This document shows, piece after piece, positions 48,030-58,869 of a DNA stretch of 64,000 nucleotides; position 1 is the first letter of the stretch; the number at the start of each line of letters is the position of its first letter. A program made the translations under genes and the position numbers. The DNA is from Panopea generosa. Lineage: Eukaryota > Mollusca > Bivalvia > Adapedonta > Hiatellidae. The stretch is from contig CM055895.1 in NCBI GenBank assembly GCA_029582155.1, positions 60,055,078 to 60,119,077 on the forward strand, given 5' to 3'. The notes beneath the pieces were generated by a model that saw only the letters and a program-made list of their open reading frames with translations, was not told the origin of the DNA and did not search any database.

Positions 48030-48820
48030 GTGTCTCATGCCCCTCAAATGGTCGTTGAAAAAAAACCAATAAAATATTGTTATAATAGGTAGCGATGTAT
48101 CCATGAATATAAAGAGTAATGGACTGATGTTTCAGACTAGACGTGCAATTTTATGCTTTTTACATTAAAGTGTGACCTTGACCTTTGTGTAACCTTGACC
48201 TTGACATCTGATGTAATGGTCTGGGTATTTCAACAGTTAAATGCTGCTGAAACATCATCATGACACGCTGATCACTTGTGTCAAGCTATTTTAAAATCCC
48301 TAAATGTAAGACAAAGTTACAGATCAATTGTTGATAAATTGAGCCAAGTGTTTTTGAAATCCATCTATGTATGATAAAGTTAAAGGACGGACTTGAAATC
48401 TCAAACAGATTCAAAGTGTTGTCATACATACTAAAAGTGTGACCTTGACCTTTGAGATATGGGTCTAGGTCTTACTTATGATTCGTTGTCATGTCATTAT
48501 GATAAATTGAGCCAAGTTAAAGGCAAAGTCACAGACCAGACACACAATATCAAACAAATTGAAAGTGTGACTTTGATCTTTGAGGAAAGGTTCTGGGTCT
48601 TACATTTAACACTTAATTATGTCATGTTGATCAACTGAGCCAAGTGTTTTTAAAATTTATCCATAGATGACGTACCGGACAAGAAATGTCAAAATGACTG
48701 AAAGTGTTGTCAAACAAAGTTAAATTGTGACCTTGACCTTTGAAGTGGGAGTTTGGGTATTAAGTGCAACACGTCGTCATGTTATGTTGATCATTAAAAC
48801 AAGTATTTATAATCAAAGTA
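48030..48820 (+). repeat. Repeat family F array
   Basis: Four to five units of about 160-170 bp, as at 30,930-31,620. Exact TGACCTTGACCTT occurs at 48,173-48,185, 48,440-48,452 and 48,728-48,740. Unit phrases AATTGAGCCAAGTGTTTTTG, AAATCCATCTATGTATGA and GTTGTCATACATA recur. Within a dynein intron. Confidence 0.8.
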
Positions 48821-49129
48821 CTAAAAGTACTGGTGGCCGGTGCATGTTTTTATAGGGAAATATTAATTGAAGGTTCACGAAGGAAGTATAATGAGAAAGA
48901 GTGTTTTTAATTTTTCCCTTTTTTACCCAATTATTGAATTTATTTCTCACAATACAGCAACAACAAATGGTTGAACAATTTGTTTTCTAGGCACAAACAC
49001 TCTTTTTGTCTAACAACTTCAGTCTTCAGTAATGACATCATTTCAGATTGTGATATCTCTACTACAGTGAAAGTTTTGTCACAATGCATTTAAATATCAG
49101 TTTCTCTGGTGACTCAAAAAACTGACCAC

Positions 49130-50400
49130 AGAGGACATAACATGAGATGATACTTCACCCCAACTATCTTGACCATGTACTGAAATCGGAGATTTTGAAA
49201 TTAAAAAAAAACAAGAGGCCAAAGAGGGTCTGTGGACACTCTACTGATAAAAAGTGGTTGTTGTTTTATGTAACAAATTCGCCTAATCAGATTTTGAAAT
49301 TTCACAAAATCACATCTTTTTGGGTCCCTCCGGCTCCTTATGGAATTTCAATCCTCCTTATGTAACAAAAAAAAAATTTGCTAATTCTATACAATGGTTT
49401 AAATCTCAAATTCAAAATTGTTTTTACAAAAATGCTGGCGGAAATGAGAATTTTCTGTTCTCCCATAGTATTCCTATATAAACCTTAAAGTCCCCATACA
49501 AAACCCCTATCCATTCCAGCCCCTTGATTTGTACAATCTTCAAACCCCCTACTCTTAAAATTGATGAAAAAAATGTGAATTTTCCGTTTTCCGATAGACT
49601 TCCTATTTAAAACTCAAAGTCCCCTAACAGGGCCCCTATAAATACTAGTTCCTTGATTTGTACAAACTTCAAACCCCTATTCATAGGGATAATGTATATC
49701 AAATATGAACTAATTTGACTGACCAGTTGTAGAGAAGAAGATTGTTGAAAAATTTCTAATTGAAGCATTTCATGACCCTACCTGGCCCCTTTTGGAAATT
49801 TAATCCTGCTTATTGAACCAAATCTTATTTGCTATGACTAGATGATGCTTCAGAACTCAAAACTGAATAATATTTTTGCACAAATCGGTGAAAAAATGAG
49901 AATTTTTCGTTTTCCCATTGTATCCCTATGTGAAACTCCAAGTTCCCTCACAGAGCCCTATAAATACTAGCTCCTTGATTCTTATCTTGATTCAAATCAC
50001 TAATCATAGTGATAATTTATGCCAAACATGAGCAAATTTGACTGACTGATTCTTAAGAGAAAGATTTTTGAAATTCCCAAATTTTACCCTTTAGGGGCCC
50101 CTCCTGACCCCTTCAGAGTGGAATCCAGTCATTTTAATAAATCTGAATGTCCTTGACCAAACAATGTTTCTGTGAAAATATAGGCAATATCATTTTTTTT
50201 ATTAATGCGTATAATAATCACGTGTCCCCTAATTGAGCCCTCGGGGCGGGGTCATTTTTAATCCTAGGGACACCATTTGAACAAATCTAATAGAACTATA
50301 GTTGGTGACCATTACAACATAAATATTTTCACAATCTGTTTGGCAGTTCATGAGAAGAAGATTTTTTAAGTTTTATACTATTTTAGTAACGGTGGCCATC
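49130..50400 (+). repeat. Diverged long tandem repeat, about 300-bp unit
   Basis: Phrases such as CCCCTTGATTTGTACAA with CTTCAAACCCC, CGTTTTCCCAT with GTATCCCTATG, and GAGAAGAAGATT recur about every 130-300 bp with strong divergence. It leads into the better-kept 326-bp array at 50,745. Confidence 0.5.
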
Positions 50401-50744
50401 TTGAATTTTAAATAATAATAATAATAATAAAATCTTCTGTATAATCTTCTATTCATGAGAAACATCCATGTAAAGTTTGAGTTTAACTGGCCTAGTGGTT
50501 TCAGAGAAAGTGCTGCTAACGGACGACAGACAACGCATAAGGCATTCTGGCATTTGGCCAGTAGAGCTAACATGAGGCCCATGGGCCTTAACGGTCACTT
50601 GATTATCCTTGATGACATAAAGCTATATGAATTTGTTCTTCGGAAAGCAGCAAAAATTCAAACATGGATTTTAAATGTCATATCTGCATCAACAAATCAC
50701 ATCATTTTCTCTTATATAGATTTAGAAGAGTAGTACCCATCCCA

Positions 50745-52330
50745 AGTGTCAAACAGTGAGACCCAGGGGCATGAAATTCACAATTTTTATGACAAACTCA
50801 TAGGCCTCATTAATTATGCTTACAGTTTGTTTTCCCGTGCTTCCTACATAATAGGAAGATTTTTAAAGTTTACCTTGGGGGTGGGGGTGTGGCACTCAAT
50901 AAAACATAAGCATTAACCGTCATGTTAGCAACAACAAATCACACCAAAAACCATTCAAATGAGTATTCAGTCATAAGAAATGACCGTTTTTTGTCATTTT
51001 CTCTTATATAGATTTAGTAAAGTAGGCCTAACCCCCAGGGCCAAACCGTGAGACCCAGGGGCATGAAATTCACAATTTTTTATAAAGGACCCCATAGATG
51101 TCCATAATCATGCTCACAATTCGTTTCTGAGTTCTTCCTATAAAAAGAAGAAGATTTTTTAAGTTTACCTTGAATTTGACTGTTTTTGCCCTGCCCCTAA
51201 GACCTAATGGGGGTCAGGACCATGAAATTCACATAGGTATTAACTGTCATGTTAGCAACATCAAATAACACCAAAAACATTCAAATAAGTCTATTCAGTC
51301 ATTAAAAATAACAATTTTTGTCATTTTCTCTTATATAGATTTAGTAAAGTGGCCTCACCCCGAGGGCCAAACCGTGAGACCCAGGGGCATGAAATTCACA
51401 ATTTTTTATAAAGGACCCCATAGATGTCCATAATCATGCTCACAATTCGTTTCTGAGTTTTTCCTATAATATGAAGAAGATTTTTTAAGTTTACCTTGAA
51501 TTTGACTGTTTTTGCCCCGCCCCTAAGACCTAATGGGGGTCAGGACCATGAATTTCACATAGGTATTAACCGTCATGTTAGCAACATCAAATAACACCAA
51601 AAACATTCAAATAAGTCTATTCAGTCATTAAAAATAAAAAATTTTGTCATTTTCTCTTATATAGATTTAGTAAAGTAGGCCTCACCCCCAGGGCCAAACC
51701 GTGAGATCCAGGGGCTAAAATTCACAATTTTTTATAAAGGACCCCATATATGTCCATAATCATGCTCACAATTCGTTTCTGAGTTCTTCCTATAATATGC
51801 AGAAGATTTTTTAAGTTTACCTTGAATTTGACTGTTTTTGCCCCGCTCCTAAGACCTAATGGGGGTCAGGACCATGAAATTCACATAGGTATTAACCGTC
51901 ATGTTAGCAACATCAAATAACACCAAAACATTCAAATAAGTCTATTCAGTCATTAAAAATAACAATTTTTGTCATTTTCTCTTATATAAATTTAGTCAAG
52001 TAGGCCCCACCCCCAGGGCCGAACTGTGAGACCCAGGGGCATGCAATTGACAATCTTTATAAAGGACCAATAGGCGTCCATAATAATGCTTACCAATTGT
52101 ATCCCAGTAATTCCTAAGACCACATGGGGGTGGGGACCATGAAATTCACATAAGTATTAACTGTCATGTCAGCAACAACAAATCACACCAAAAACATTCA
52201 CATAAGTCTATTCAGTCATAAGAAGCATGAAATTCACATTTTTTATAAAGGACCCATAGGTGTCCATAATTATACTCACAATTTGTTTCTGAGTGCTTCC
52301 TATAATAAGAAGAACTGTAAGGTATGCCGT
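50745..52330 (+). repeat. 326-bp satellite-like tandem array
   Basis: Five units and a partial sixth. The landmark GGGGCATGAAATTCACAATT occurs at 50,767, 51,059, 51,385, about 51,711 and about 52,037, giving spacings of 292, 326, 326 and 326 bp. Units contain CTTATATAGATTTAGTAAAG and GACCTAATGGGGGTCAGGAC. They are near-identical in the middle and decay at both edges, as expected for unequal exchange. Confidence 0.85.
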
Positions 52331-52489
52331 AATAATAAGAATGAAAAAAAGTCACATTTGCCAATTGTCCTCAATTTGATGAGTTGATGACCAGCTATCA
52401 GTATCAGGAAAAATGGCGTATTCAGCATCAGTAACGTCACAGTTATACAAACGTATTACTACATTACACACCAAATGACTAGTCTGTAG

Positions 52490-52700
52490 AGCGGACCCAG
52501 CTCTCCCGATTGGGTCCATAAACTAGGAATGGAATTTGAGCACTTTGATTGGTCAGTTGAATGACGTCACAGTTTTGTAAGCGATGAATAGCTATGAATT
52601 GTGGGACAGGCATCGAATTCCCTGCCTTTTCATCGGGGGTTCATAAACCTGATGCGGGAGATATCAGGACTGAGATAGACTACCAAATAACCCACATATT
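52490..52700 (+). repeat. Dispersed repeat H, copy 3
   Basis: GATTGGTCAGTTGAATGACG, then GAATTCCCTGCCTTTTCATC and GCGGGAGATATCAGGACTGA, parallel the copies at 4,560 and 6,785. Confidence 0.6.
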
Positions 52701-52949
52701 TGCGAAAAAAATGTTTTTAAAAATTATTGCTGTGAGTATATGTAGATTAATTGACGAGGTTTATTATTTAATTTATGATTCAATTGATTCATAGCTAAAT
52801 ACGCTTAAATTCAATTCAATTTTCAAACATATTCGATAGAACTACTTTTTTATCGGCTGAGTAGATTGAATTCTTCACAGCTGAGTTGTTAGGTTTATAG
52901 TAAAAGCGACAAGTGACTTCAAAATAATGGCTATAACCAGTGCTTATGC

Positions 52950-53215
52950 ACCGGCCAAAAATCCATCTATGCATGACAAAGTTGCAGGCCGGACACAAAA
53001 TCTCACACAGACTCAAAGTGTTGTCAAACTCAAATTGTGACCTTCACCTTTGAGGTACGGTAGTGGGTCTTACCTGCGACACGTCGTCATGTTATGTTGA
53101 TCAATTGTACCAAGTATCAACAAAATCCATTTATGCATGACAAAGATACAGGCTGGAAACAAAATACCGGAAGGAAGGACGGATTTTTTTAGGGGGAGGG
53201 GAGGGGCATAAAAAT
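52950..53215 (+). repeat. Repeat family F, short array
   Basis: One and a half units: AAATCCATCTATGCATGACA, AAGTTGCAGGCCGGACAC, GTTGTCAAACTC, then TGACCTTCACCTTTGAGG (one change from the family 13-mer) and CGACACGTCGTCATG. It ends near GGGGCATAAAAATA. Confidence 0.7.
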
Positions 53216-53246
53216 ACAGTAACAAAAGTAATATTAAATAACTCGC

Positions 53247-53369
53247 CTTGAAATATTACTGTTCAAACTCTTTCATATGCTGCGGGTGGTCCTCGAGTCT
53301 GTCAAACTCTCCCTCCAGAATCTCTGTAACATCACCACACAGAATTAACTGGGAAACTGTCAACACAAC
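53247..53369 (-). pseudogene. Dynein heavy chain exon 6, with stop and GC donor
   Basis: The exon reads VVLTVSQLILCGDVTEILEG then EFDRLEDHPQHMKEFEQ, a TAA at 53,256-53,258, and YFK, and then joins exon 7 (DLNELAAIV) in frame. The acceptor is CTAG/GTTGTG. The donor that keeps phase is AAG/GCGAGT, a GC-type site. A GT donor at GAACA/GTAATA would avoid the stop but shifts the frame into exon 7. CAA to TAA is one C-to-T change. Length is 123 bp, exactly 41 codons. VVLTVSQ following exon 5's SSQ is the dynein HPSQVVLTVSQ motif. Confidence 0.8.
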
Positions 53370-53424
53370 CTAGTGAATCAAACAACATAACTGAAATTGT
53401 AACTGACAATATTTATTATGTTGT

Positions 53425-53630
53425 TGATTTCAGTGGTATTGCAACGGTGTCTACTTGAGACAGTGCTGCCACACTACAGTAACTATCCTCTAAATGCTGA
53501 GCAGAGAGGAGGCTTCTAGTACCATTTTTTAAGTCTTTAATATGACCCAGCCAGTGATCGGACTCATGACATTCTGCATGCGAGGCAGGTGCTCTGCCCT
53601 CAGACCACCACTGCTGCCCTGCAGTAAATA
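53425..53630 (-). mobile_element. SINE family S1 copy in dynein intron 5
   Basis: On the minus strand: head GTGGTCTGAGGGCAGAGCAC, CTGCCTCGCATGCAG, then GGTACTAGAAGCCTCC and a 3' part with CAGCACTGTCTCAAGTAGAC. Same orientation as the dynein gene. Confidence 0.75.
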
Positions 53631-54489
53631 TTTATTACACGTTGTTGTAAGGATTGCTACATTAACATAAGAGAAATCACTCCATCTAAATTATAATACT
53701 AAACTGACCTCACTGCGCCAAAATCATAGCAATAAAGGGACATCACTCCAAATAAATCATATAACAATTAAGGAACATCACTCCAAATGAATCAAAACAA
53801 TTAAGAGACATCACTCTATTTGAATAAGTATATCTGTAGTGTATGGATATATCTCTTTATTCAGCCACTTCAAACTGTAATTTTTGGCAAAGTCTCTTTT
53901 TTTTAATGTTCAATAAACCATTTACTTTGCAAACAAAATATCACCAGTTATTCTTACATAATTTATAAAGGCCCCTCTACTTCTAAGCATATTTATAGGC
54001 AATGATTTTTAAAAATACATTTACAGATTTTTTTATGATTTAAATGCAAAAATATCAAGACAGTGGAATATTGCAGGCATGACACGAGTCCCCTACCAGT
54101 TAACAGGAAGCAAGTTGCACCACAATTTGCTTTTATTAATTTTAATGTTTTGTTTAAAATTTCAATTTTGTCCGGCTAAAAAAATAATAATGACCTGCAT
54201 AATTTTATATTTATTGACCTCTATCCACATGCAAACATGCAAAGTTTCACAAATCTAGCTTAAACACTTTCTGAGTAATCTTTACGGATGGACAACACCA
54301 GACGGTAAATCTAAAGTTTGTATTCAGTGACTAACATGCATTGTTATTTTTGAAAGCTCATCAGAGATCATATTGCAATGTTACAGTCCATATCGCCCCA
54401 TTGGTGCAAAAAGGTACCAAGTACCTTCTTATTTCATATACACTTGGTACCGTATTGCACCAATGGGACGCTATACACTTATGAAAGTA

Positions 54490-54858
54490 ATTTGTCCTCG
54501 CTGCCAAGTTGTCAGTTAGCGAACATGTCATTGCTGCCAAATTGTCAATTAGCGGACATATCTTCACTGCCAAGTTGTCAATTAACGGACATGTCCTCGC
54601 TGCCAAGTTGTCAATCAGCGGACATATCCTCGATGCCAAGTTGTGAATTAATGGACATGTTCTCGCTGCCAAGTTGTCAATCAGCGGACATGTCCTCGTT
54701 GCCAAGTTATCAATTAGCGGACATATCCTCGATGCCAAGTTGTCAATTAACGGACATGTTCTCGCTGCCATGTTTTCAATAAGCGGACATGTCCTCACTG
54801 CCAAGTTGTCAATTAACAGACATGTCCCCGCTGCCAAGTTGTCAATCAGCGGACATAC
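54490..54858 (-). repeat. 33-bp minisatellite abutting dynein exon 5
   Basis: Eleven copies of a unit near GACATGTCCTCGCTGCCAAG plus TTGTCAATTAGCG on the plus strand. The array starts at the splice donor of exon 5; the donor GTATGTCC lies in the first unit on the minus strand. The unit is 11 codons, and the frame of exon 5 stays open through the array (repeat CPLIDNLAART). Confidence 0.9.
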
Positions 54859-55005
54859 CTGTGAAGAGTGTGATACAACCCATTCCTTCCTAGGTCGCCT
54901 CTTGCAATCTGTAATAGCACTCTTGGTGAGCTTTCTCAAGTTGGCAAACATCCCCTCCTCCACTTTGCCCAGCCACTCCTCAACATTTCCTCTTGTCTTA
55001 AGTCC
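54859..55005 (-). CDS. Dynein heavy chain (DNAH6-like), exon 5
   Basis: This 147-bp, 49-codon exon reads GLKTRGNVEEWLGKVEEGMF then ANLRKLTKSAITDCKRRPRK and EWVVSHSSQ. RGNVEEWLGKVEE.MF is a linker motif characteristic of axonemal heavy chains, closest in wording to DNAH6. Acceptor CCACAG/GGACTT and donor CAG/GTATGT are both consensus, and both ends are phase 0. The frame is intact. If the intron were retained, translation would run into the adjoining 33-bp minisatellite. Confidence 0.85.
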
Positions 55006-55499
55006 CTGTGGAGATTCAGTGGAAAGACATTTAGATTTTAAGCAAGAATACCCAGCATATACCTGGCTCATGTTTCACCTACATATAATTTGAGTTTCTA
55101 CTTAAATGTTAAAAAAAAAATAAAGAAAAGCATCCAGGGGATCATGACTTCAGACTGGCTTCAGATAAAATTTGGTTTCATTGATAAACAATATATCACA
55201 TAATTAACGGTGCAGGAGTGTGATAAACCCATGACTGACATATTTTTATATTAACCTAGTGTAATATCACTTCCGAGTCGTTCGATGTATTCTGTATAAC
55301 TCAGCTCTCGTATGTAAAATGCCAAATTTCTTTTTGACTTGCCCAAATCTATAAATAACATTGATTTTTCATGATAAAATGACGTTAATTTGAGACATTA
55401 TGTCATAAGACAAATGATGGAATCAAATTTTCTTGTTCTTTATAGATATGATATGTTAAATAAATGGCAAATGTATTATTTTTTTGAGTAATGTAAATA

Positions 55500-55646
55500 A
55501 TCTTACATTTGTGCTCATCTATTATTTAATTTATTAAACTCATTGGCAAAAATGATATAACGCTCAACAGAGCCTCGCATAATATATTTTTGCCAACTTG
55601 TTTAATAAATTCAACAATAAATGAGCACTGCTGTAAGATCCTCTAT
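55500..55646. mobile_element. Foldback element with about 60-bp arms
   Basis: ATCTTACATTTGTGCTCATC with TTTAATTTATTAAACTCATT and GGCAAAAAT pairs with ATTTTTGCCAACTTGTTTAA, AATAAATGAGCAC and GTAAGAT. The loop is about 25 bp. Sequence to its left (55,270-55,500) recurs loosely at 58,870-59,190, so the foldback may be part of a larger element. Confidence 0.65.
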
Positions 55647-55649
55647 TTA

Positions 55650-56520
55650 TGTAACTATATTAAGGACATACATATGATATAAAAAATAGTTGGAGAAACA
55701 GATGAGGCAACCATTCAAAAATCCATAATTTTGGATCACAAGAATTTATCCCTACTCTTTGCCTTATACTAGATGTTCATTTTTCTTGACTTGTTAGCAT
55801 GTTTAACTGAAGCACATTTCAGTGTTTCTGGACAAAAATACATTATTTCTAAGAATACTTAAAAAACTATTGCAATATTACATTAATGTATTTATATCTG
55901 TGGAAACCATGTAGAAAACAATGCGTTGCAAAACTGGTGAGAGTTTCCTGATTTTTCTCTGAACCAAAAGATGACGTGGTCAATGCCCCTTCAGTCTTCA
56001 AGTACAAATTTGACCTAGTACATGACAGGTGCCGAGCCAGAGTGTAGGTTTATTTTAAGGAAGCAAAGTTCTGCCCTTACATTTTTACATTTTACATTGC
56101 CACGTTTTTTAATTGCAAAGTTATTTTCTATCCAATAAGAAGGGTGTATAAAATTTCCATTTAAACAAACAACTGCTCAGTGATTGAATACTGATAAGTT
56201 CATTATACATTAATTTCTAGATTATCATCCAAGTTTTTCTTAAAAAGGAGGAGGAGTGGGGGCAGGATTTTAATTGATTTTTTTTTTTTATGAAAATAAC
56301 AAAGGTCTGGGCAGCATAAACATGAGGGGGCAAGCAGGGATGATAATATAGCAATTAATTTATCATGGCCTTATAGACAGGTTGTGTTAGAGCAAGTGAG
56401 TGTCTCAATATGTTACAATATAAACAGATCAATAAAAAGTCACAGGTTAAATCCAATGCACTGATAAAATAACAATGAAAGGAAATTCAAAAGTAATGAA
56501 ATTCATGTATAACAAAATAA
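55650..56520. other. Dynein intron, no feature seen
   Basis: AT-rich intronic sequence between dynein exons 4 and 5, with a short G-rich patch at about 56,248-56,266. No exon or repeat recognised. Confidence 0.45.
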
Positions 56521-56527
56521 CACTTAC

Positions 56528-56596
56528 TCTGCCGAGATTGACGTTTTCGTTTTCTGGAGAAATTGTAGCCAGGATGTCATTGTTGTACTGGATCTC
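56528..56596 (-). CDS. Dynein heavy chain (DNAH6-like), exon 4
   Basis: The exon reads EIQYNNDILATISPENENVN then LGR, the ...YTNDILAM.SPEGE.V.LGK segment of the linker, and ends at a perfect donor AGA/GTAAGTG, phase 0 into exon 5. With acceptor CTCCAG/GAGATC the exon is 69 bp and stays in phase with exon 3. A second acceptor 11 bp upstream (TTACAG/GTGAAC, at 56,607) looks at least as good but would break the frame. The 5' boundary is therefore uncertain. Confidence 0.75.
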
Positions 56597-57167
56597 CTGG
56601 AGTTCACCTGTAATGACAATACAATTATTCTGTAAATAAAACCACATGTTAATTACCTTGGACTTCAAGGGTATACATATTCAACTGTACATGTACGTAT
56701 ACATATTATTTAACGCGGTTGTGTTTATTTGGGGATCATAACTGTGTCTCTCCACTTTTCTTTGAAAAAACTTGAGACAAGGACTAGAACTTACAAAAAA
56801 TACAATTTGAATGATAATGGCAAATATCCAATTGACCTGTATTTTTTTTTTGATTATACAGCTATGCAAAATAAAGTAATTAAATACATAGACCCATACA
56901 AAAGTTATTGATCGGAAACCATTACATTGTTTTCATGGATGGTTTGAAAGTTTGTCACGACAAAAATGAGTAAACATAAGACAATGAATATCAAGGTTTA
57001 TTTGACTGGGTTTCAATATTTTGGTTTCATACTGTGATATTCTATTAACGTTGCCATGTCTTCAGCAAACAGAAAATGTCTAACATTAGAACAGTGGGTG
57101 AAAGCCCTATAAATGATGGAAACTTACATGCATTATACAAGACAAAAAAAAGACCAACAAAAAAACA

Positions 57168-57250
57168 TTTTACCCCAATAAGAGACCACTTGCCTTAAGA
57201 GACCACTTTTCAGATTTCCTTTTAGTGGTCTCTTAAGACAGGTTTGACTG
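57168..57250. mobile_element. Half copy of the small Tigger-type MITE
   Basis: The right end CAGGTTTGACTG followed by TA matches the element at 17,554-17,731, and ACCACTTGCCTTAAGAGACC with AGTGGTCTCTTAAGACAGG shows the related body. The left inverted repeat is not found. Confidence 0.7.
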
Positions 57251-57392
57251 TACTTTATGGAAAATTAAGTCGAAAAGGAACTTCTCAAAAAATTTATACA
57301 ATGTGTAAATATTAAACTTTGGCCTATTGGTGTAACCAGACAACAACGTACTCCCTAAACTGTTTGTCATTTATTTTTTATTAATTTCCTAC

Positions 57393-57543
57393 CATTGATG
57401 TAGATTTGCAATCAGAAGCTTGAATACCAAACTCAAGTTTCGTAATTGCATCAAAGCATTTCCTCAAATGAGGTTGCATGGCCAAAGGATTTCTGGTCTG
57501 GGCAAGAATCACCAGCAACTCATCATTGTATAAGAAACAGAAC
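57393..57543 (-). CDS. Dynein heavy chain (DNAH6-like), exon 3
   Basis: 151 bp. After completing a split codon it reads FCFLYNDELLVILAQTRNPL then AMQPHLRKCFDAITKLEFGI and QASDCKSTSM. F.FLSNDELLEILAQTRNP and QPHLRKCFD are signature phrases of the dynein linker. Acceptor TTACAG/GTTCTG and donor ATG/GTAGGA are good. Joined to exon 2 the split codon is TGG (Trp), where the family has Arg (CGG), another C-to-T type change. Confidence 0.85.
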
Positions 57544-57825
57544 CTGTAAATGGAAAAATGGAGACAGAAATCGTCACATCACCAAGAAAAAGCTTGTTTT
57601 TGATTGGTTAAACAGGTGATAATATGAATATTGTTGTTGTTCCGATTAATCTGTTAAATAGATTAAATGCTGATTGGACGAAAACTGAATCAAAATCTGA
57701 GCAGAACAACTGTGCTTCAGCAAGTAACTGGCAAAACTTTCATACAAAAATATTTTTTTGGACCGAGCTCAAATACTAGTCTAAATAAGAATGCTTGCCA
57801 ATAAAGGGGGACAACTCTTACATAC

Positions 57826-58103
57826 CATGGGAAGATAACTCTCTTAGACTCAAGGTAAGCCTTCAGACATTTGTGAATTTGATCCAACAGAGTGCTGTTG
57901 TTCTGGAAGGTCTTGAGTAATCCAGGCTGGGTACCCGCTCTGATTGCAGCTTGTACCCTGTTCATCTTCCTCATGATATCCTTGTACAACTTGCCTACCT
58001 GCATAAACATTCAAGCTTCTGCGGGAAGCTGGTACTGAATGTCCGGTGTTAAGAAGATGCTCTCCAGGTACAACCACGACCTCTGACAGTCCAGCCACTC
58101 ATC
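57826..58103 (-). pseudogene. Dynein heavy chain exon 2, with TGA stop
   Basis: 278 bp. It reads DEWLDCQRSWLYLESIFLTP then DIQYQLPAEA, a TGA at 58,011-58,013, MFMQVGKLYKDIMRKMNRVQ, AAIRAGTQPGLLKTFQNNST and LLDQIHKCLKAYLESKRVIF. This is the dynein heavy chain DEWL.CQ..WLYLE.IF..PDI..QLP.E motif and the QPGLL..FQ..N.LLD.IQK block. Acceptor TTTCAG/GATGAG and donor CATG/GTATGT are consensus. The stop replaces the Lys or Arg of AEA(K/R)MF; CGA to TGA needs one change. Everything else on both sides is in frame. Confidence 0.85.
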
Positions 58104-58560
58104 CTGAAATGTACAGCAAAGTAGATCAGTGTTTTGTTCAGGAATTCAGGAGTATTATGTCTATCTGAGAATGGGAATAATAATTAGAAATTAAATAATA
58201 GCTGTCTAAGAATTATTATAAGTGCACTCGGAATTTATAAGCTAGTCTCAAAATGGCATTTTTTATAAATAAAAAAAAAACAAACACCTAGGATGCTGGA
58301 TGATGTAGCACTGGACAATAATTTTAAACTTGTCTTCAAAATCATAGGGCACTTGTGGTTACTGAGATGAAAAATATATTAAAAAAAGTATAAAAGGAGC
58401 AATTATTCTGCTTAAAACAAAAGTTATCGCACTTGTCCACTCGAGTGTCCTTAATGGTTCTTCTTTGAATGGCAGTGACACTGAATAAATGTTGGGCCTA
58501 AAGTCGGGGGCAATAAGGAAGTATACCACATGTGAAGCAATGACATAATCTGAGTCTTAC

Positions 58561-58773
58561 AAGAGTCTTGCCGAACAGGTCGAGCATTCTGAGCCAATCT
58601 TTAACACGCAGTTTGATTGGTCCGACGTGACGAGAGCTGGCAATGGTTGCTATTTTGATGATGTTGTCATCTAGCTGTTGCTGGATTTCATCAGTGCCAC
58701 TTAGGATAAACACATTCTTGGAATCCCTGTGAGGCAGTACAACAAACTCAGTAGCCTTCCAGGCATCGTCAAC
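58561..58773 (-). CDS. Dynein heavy chain (DNAH6-like), exon 1 of those seen
   Basis: 213 bp, 71 codons. It reads VDDAWKATEFVVLPHRDSKN then VFILSGTDEIQQQLDDNIIK, IATIASSRHVGPIKLRVKDW and LRMLDLFGKTL. The W..TEF.VLP.+DSKDV.IL.GTDDI...LDD pattern is typical of the linker start in axonemal heavy chains. Acceptor TGACAG/GTTGAC and donor CTT/GTAAGA are clean, and both ends are phase 0. Upstream exons for the roughly 1,000-residue N-terminal tail were not found up to 64 kb and may lie outside the window. Confidence 0.85.
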
Positions 58774-58869
58774 CTGTCACAGGAAATCAAAACATTATTA
58801 TTACATAAAGAAGAGTAATAAATCCATGAAACGTTTTTGATATAATCTAGCACAAGATCAGTTTCGATT

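Noticed and set aside
53247..53369. Using the GT donor at 53,259 to avoid the TAA in dynein exon 6
   Set aside because: That site gives phase 2, while exon 7 starts in phase 0, so dynein would be frameshifted. The GC donor at 53,246 keeps phase and the family residues.
54378..55093. Plus-strand open frames of 134 and 139 codons
   Set aside because: They run through the 33-bp minisatellite and antisense to dynein exon 5, so they are shadows of those features.
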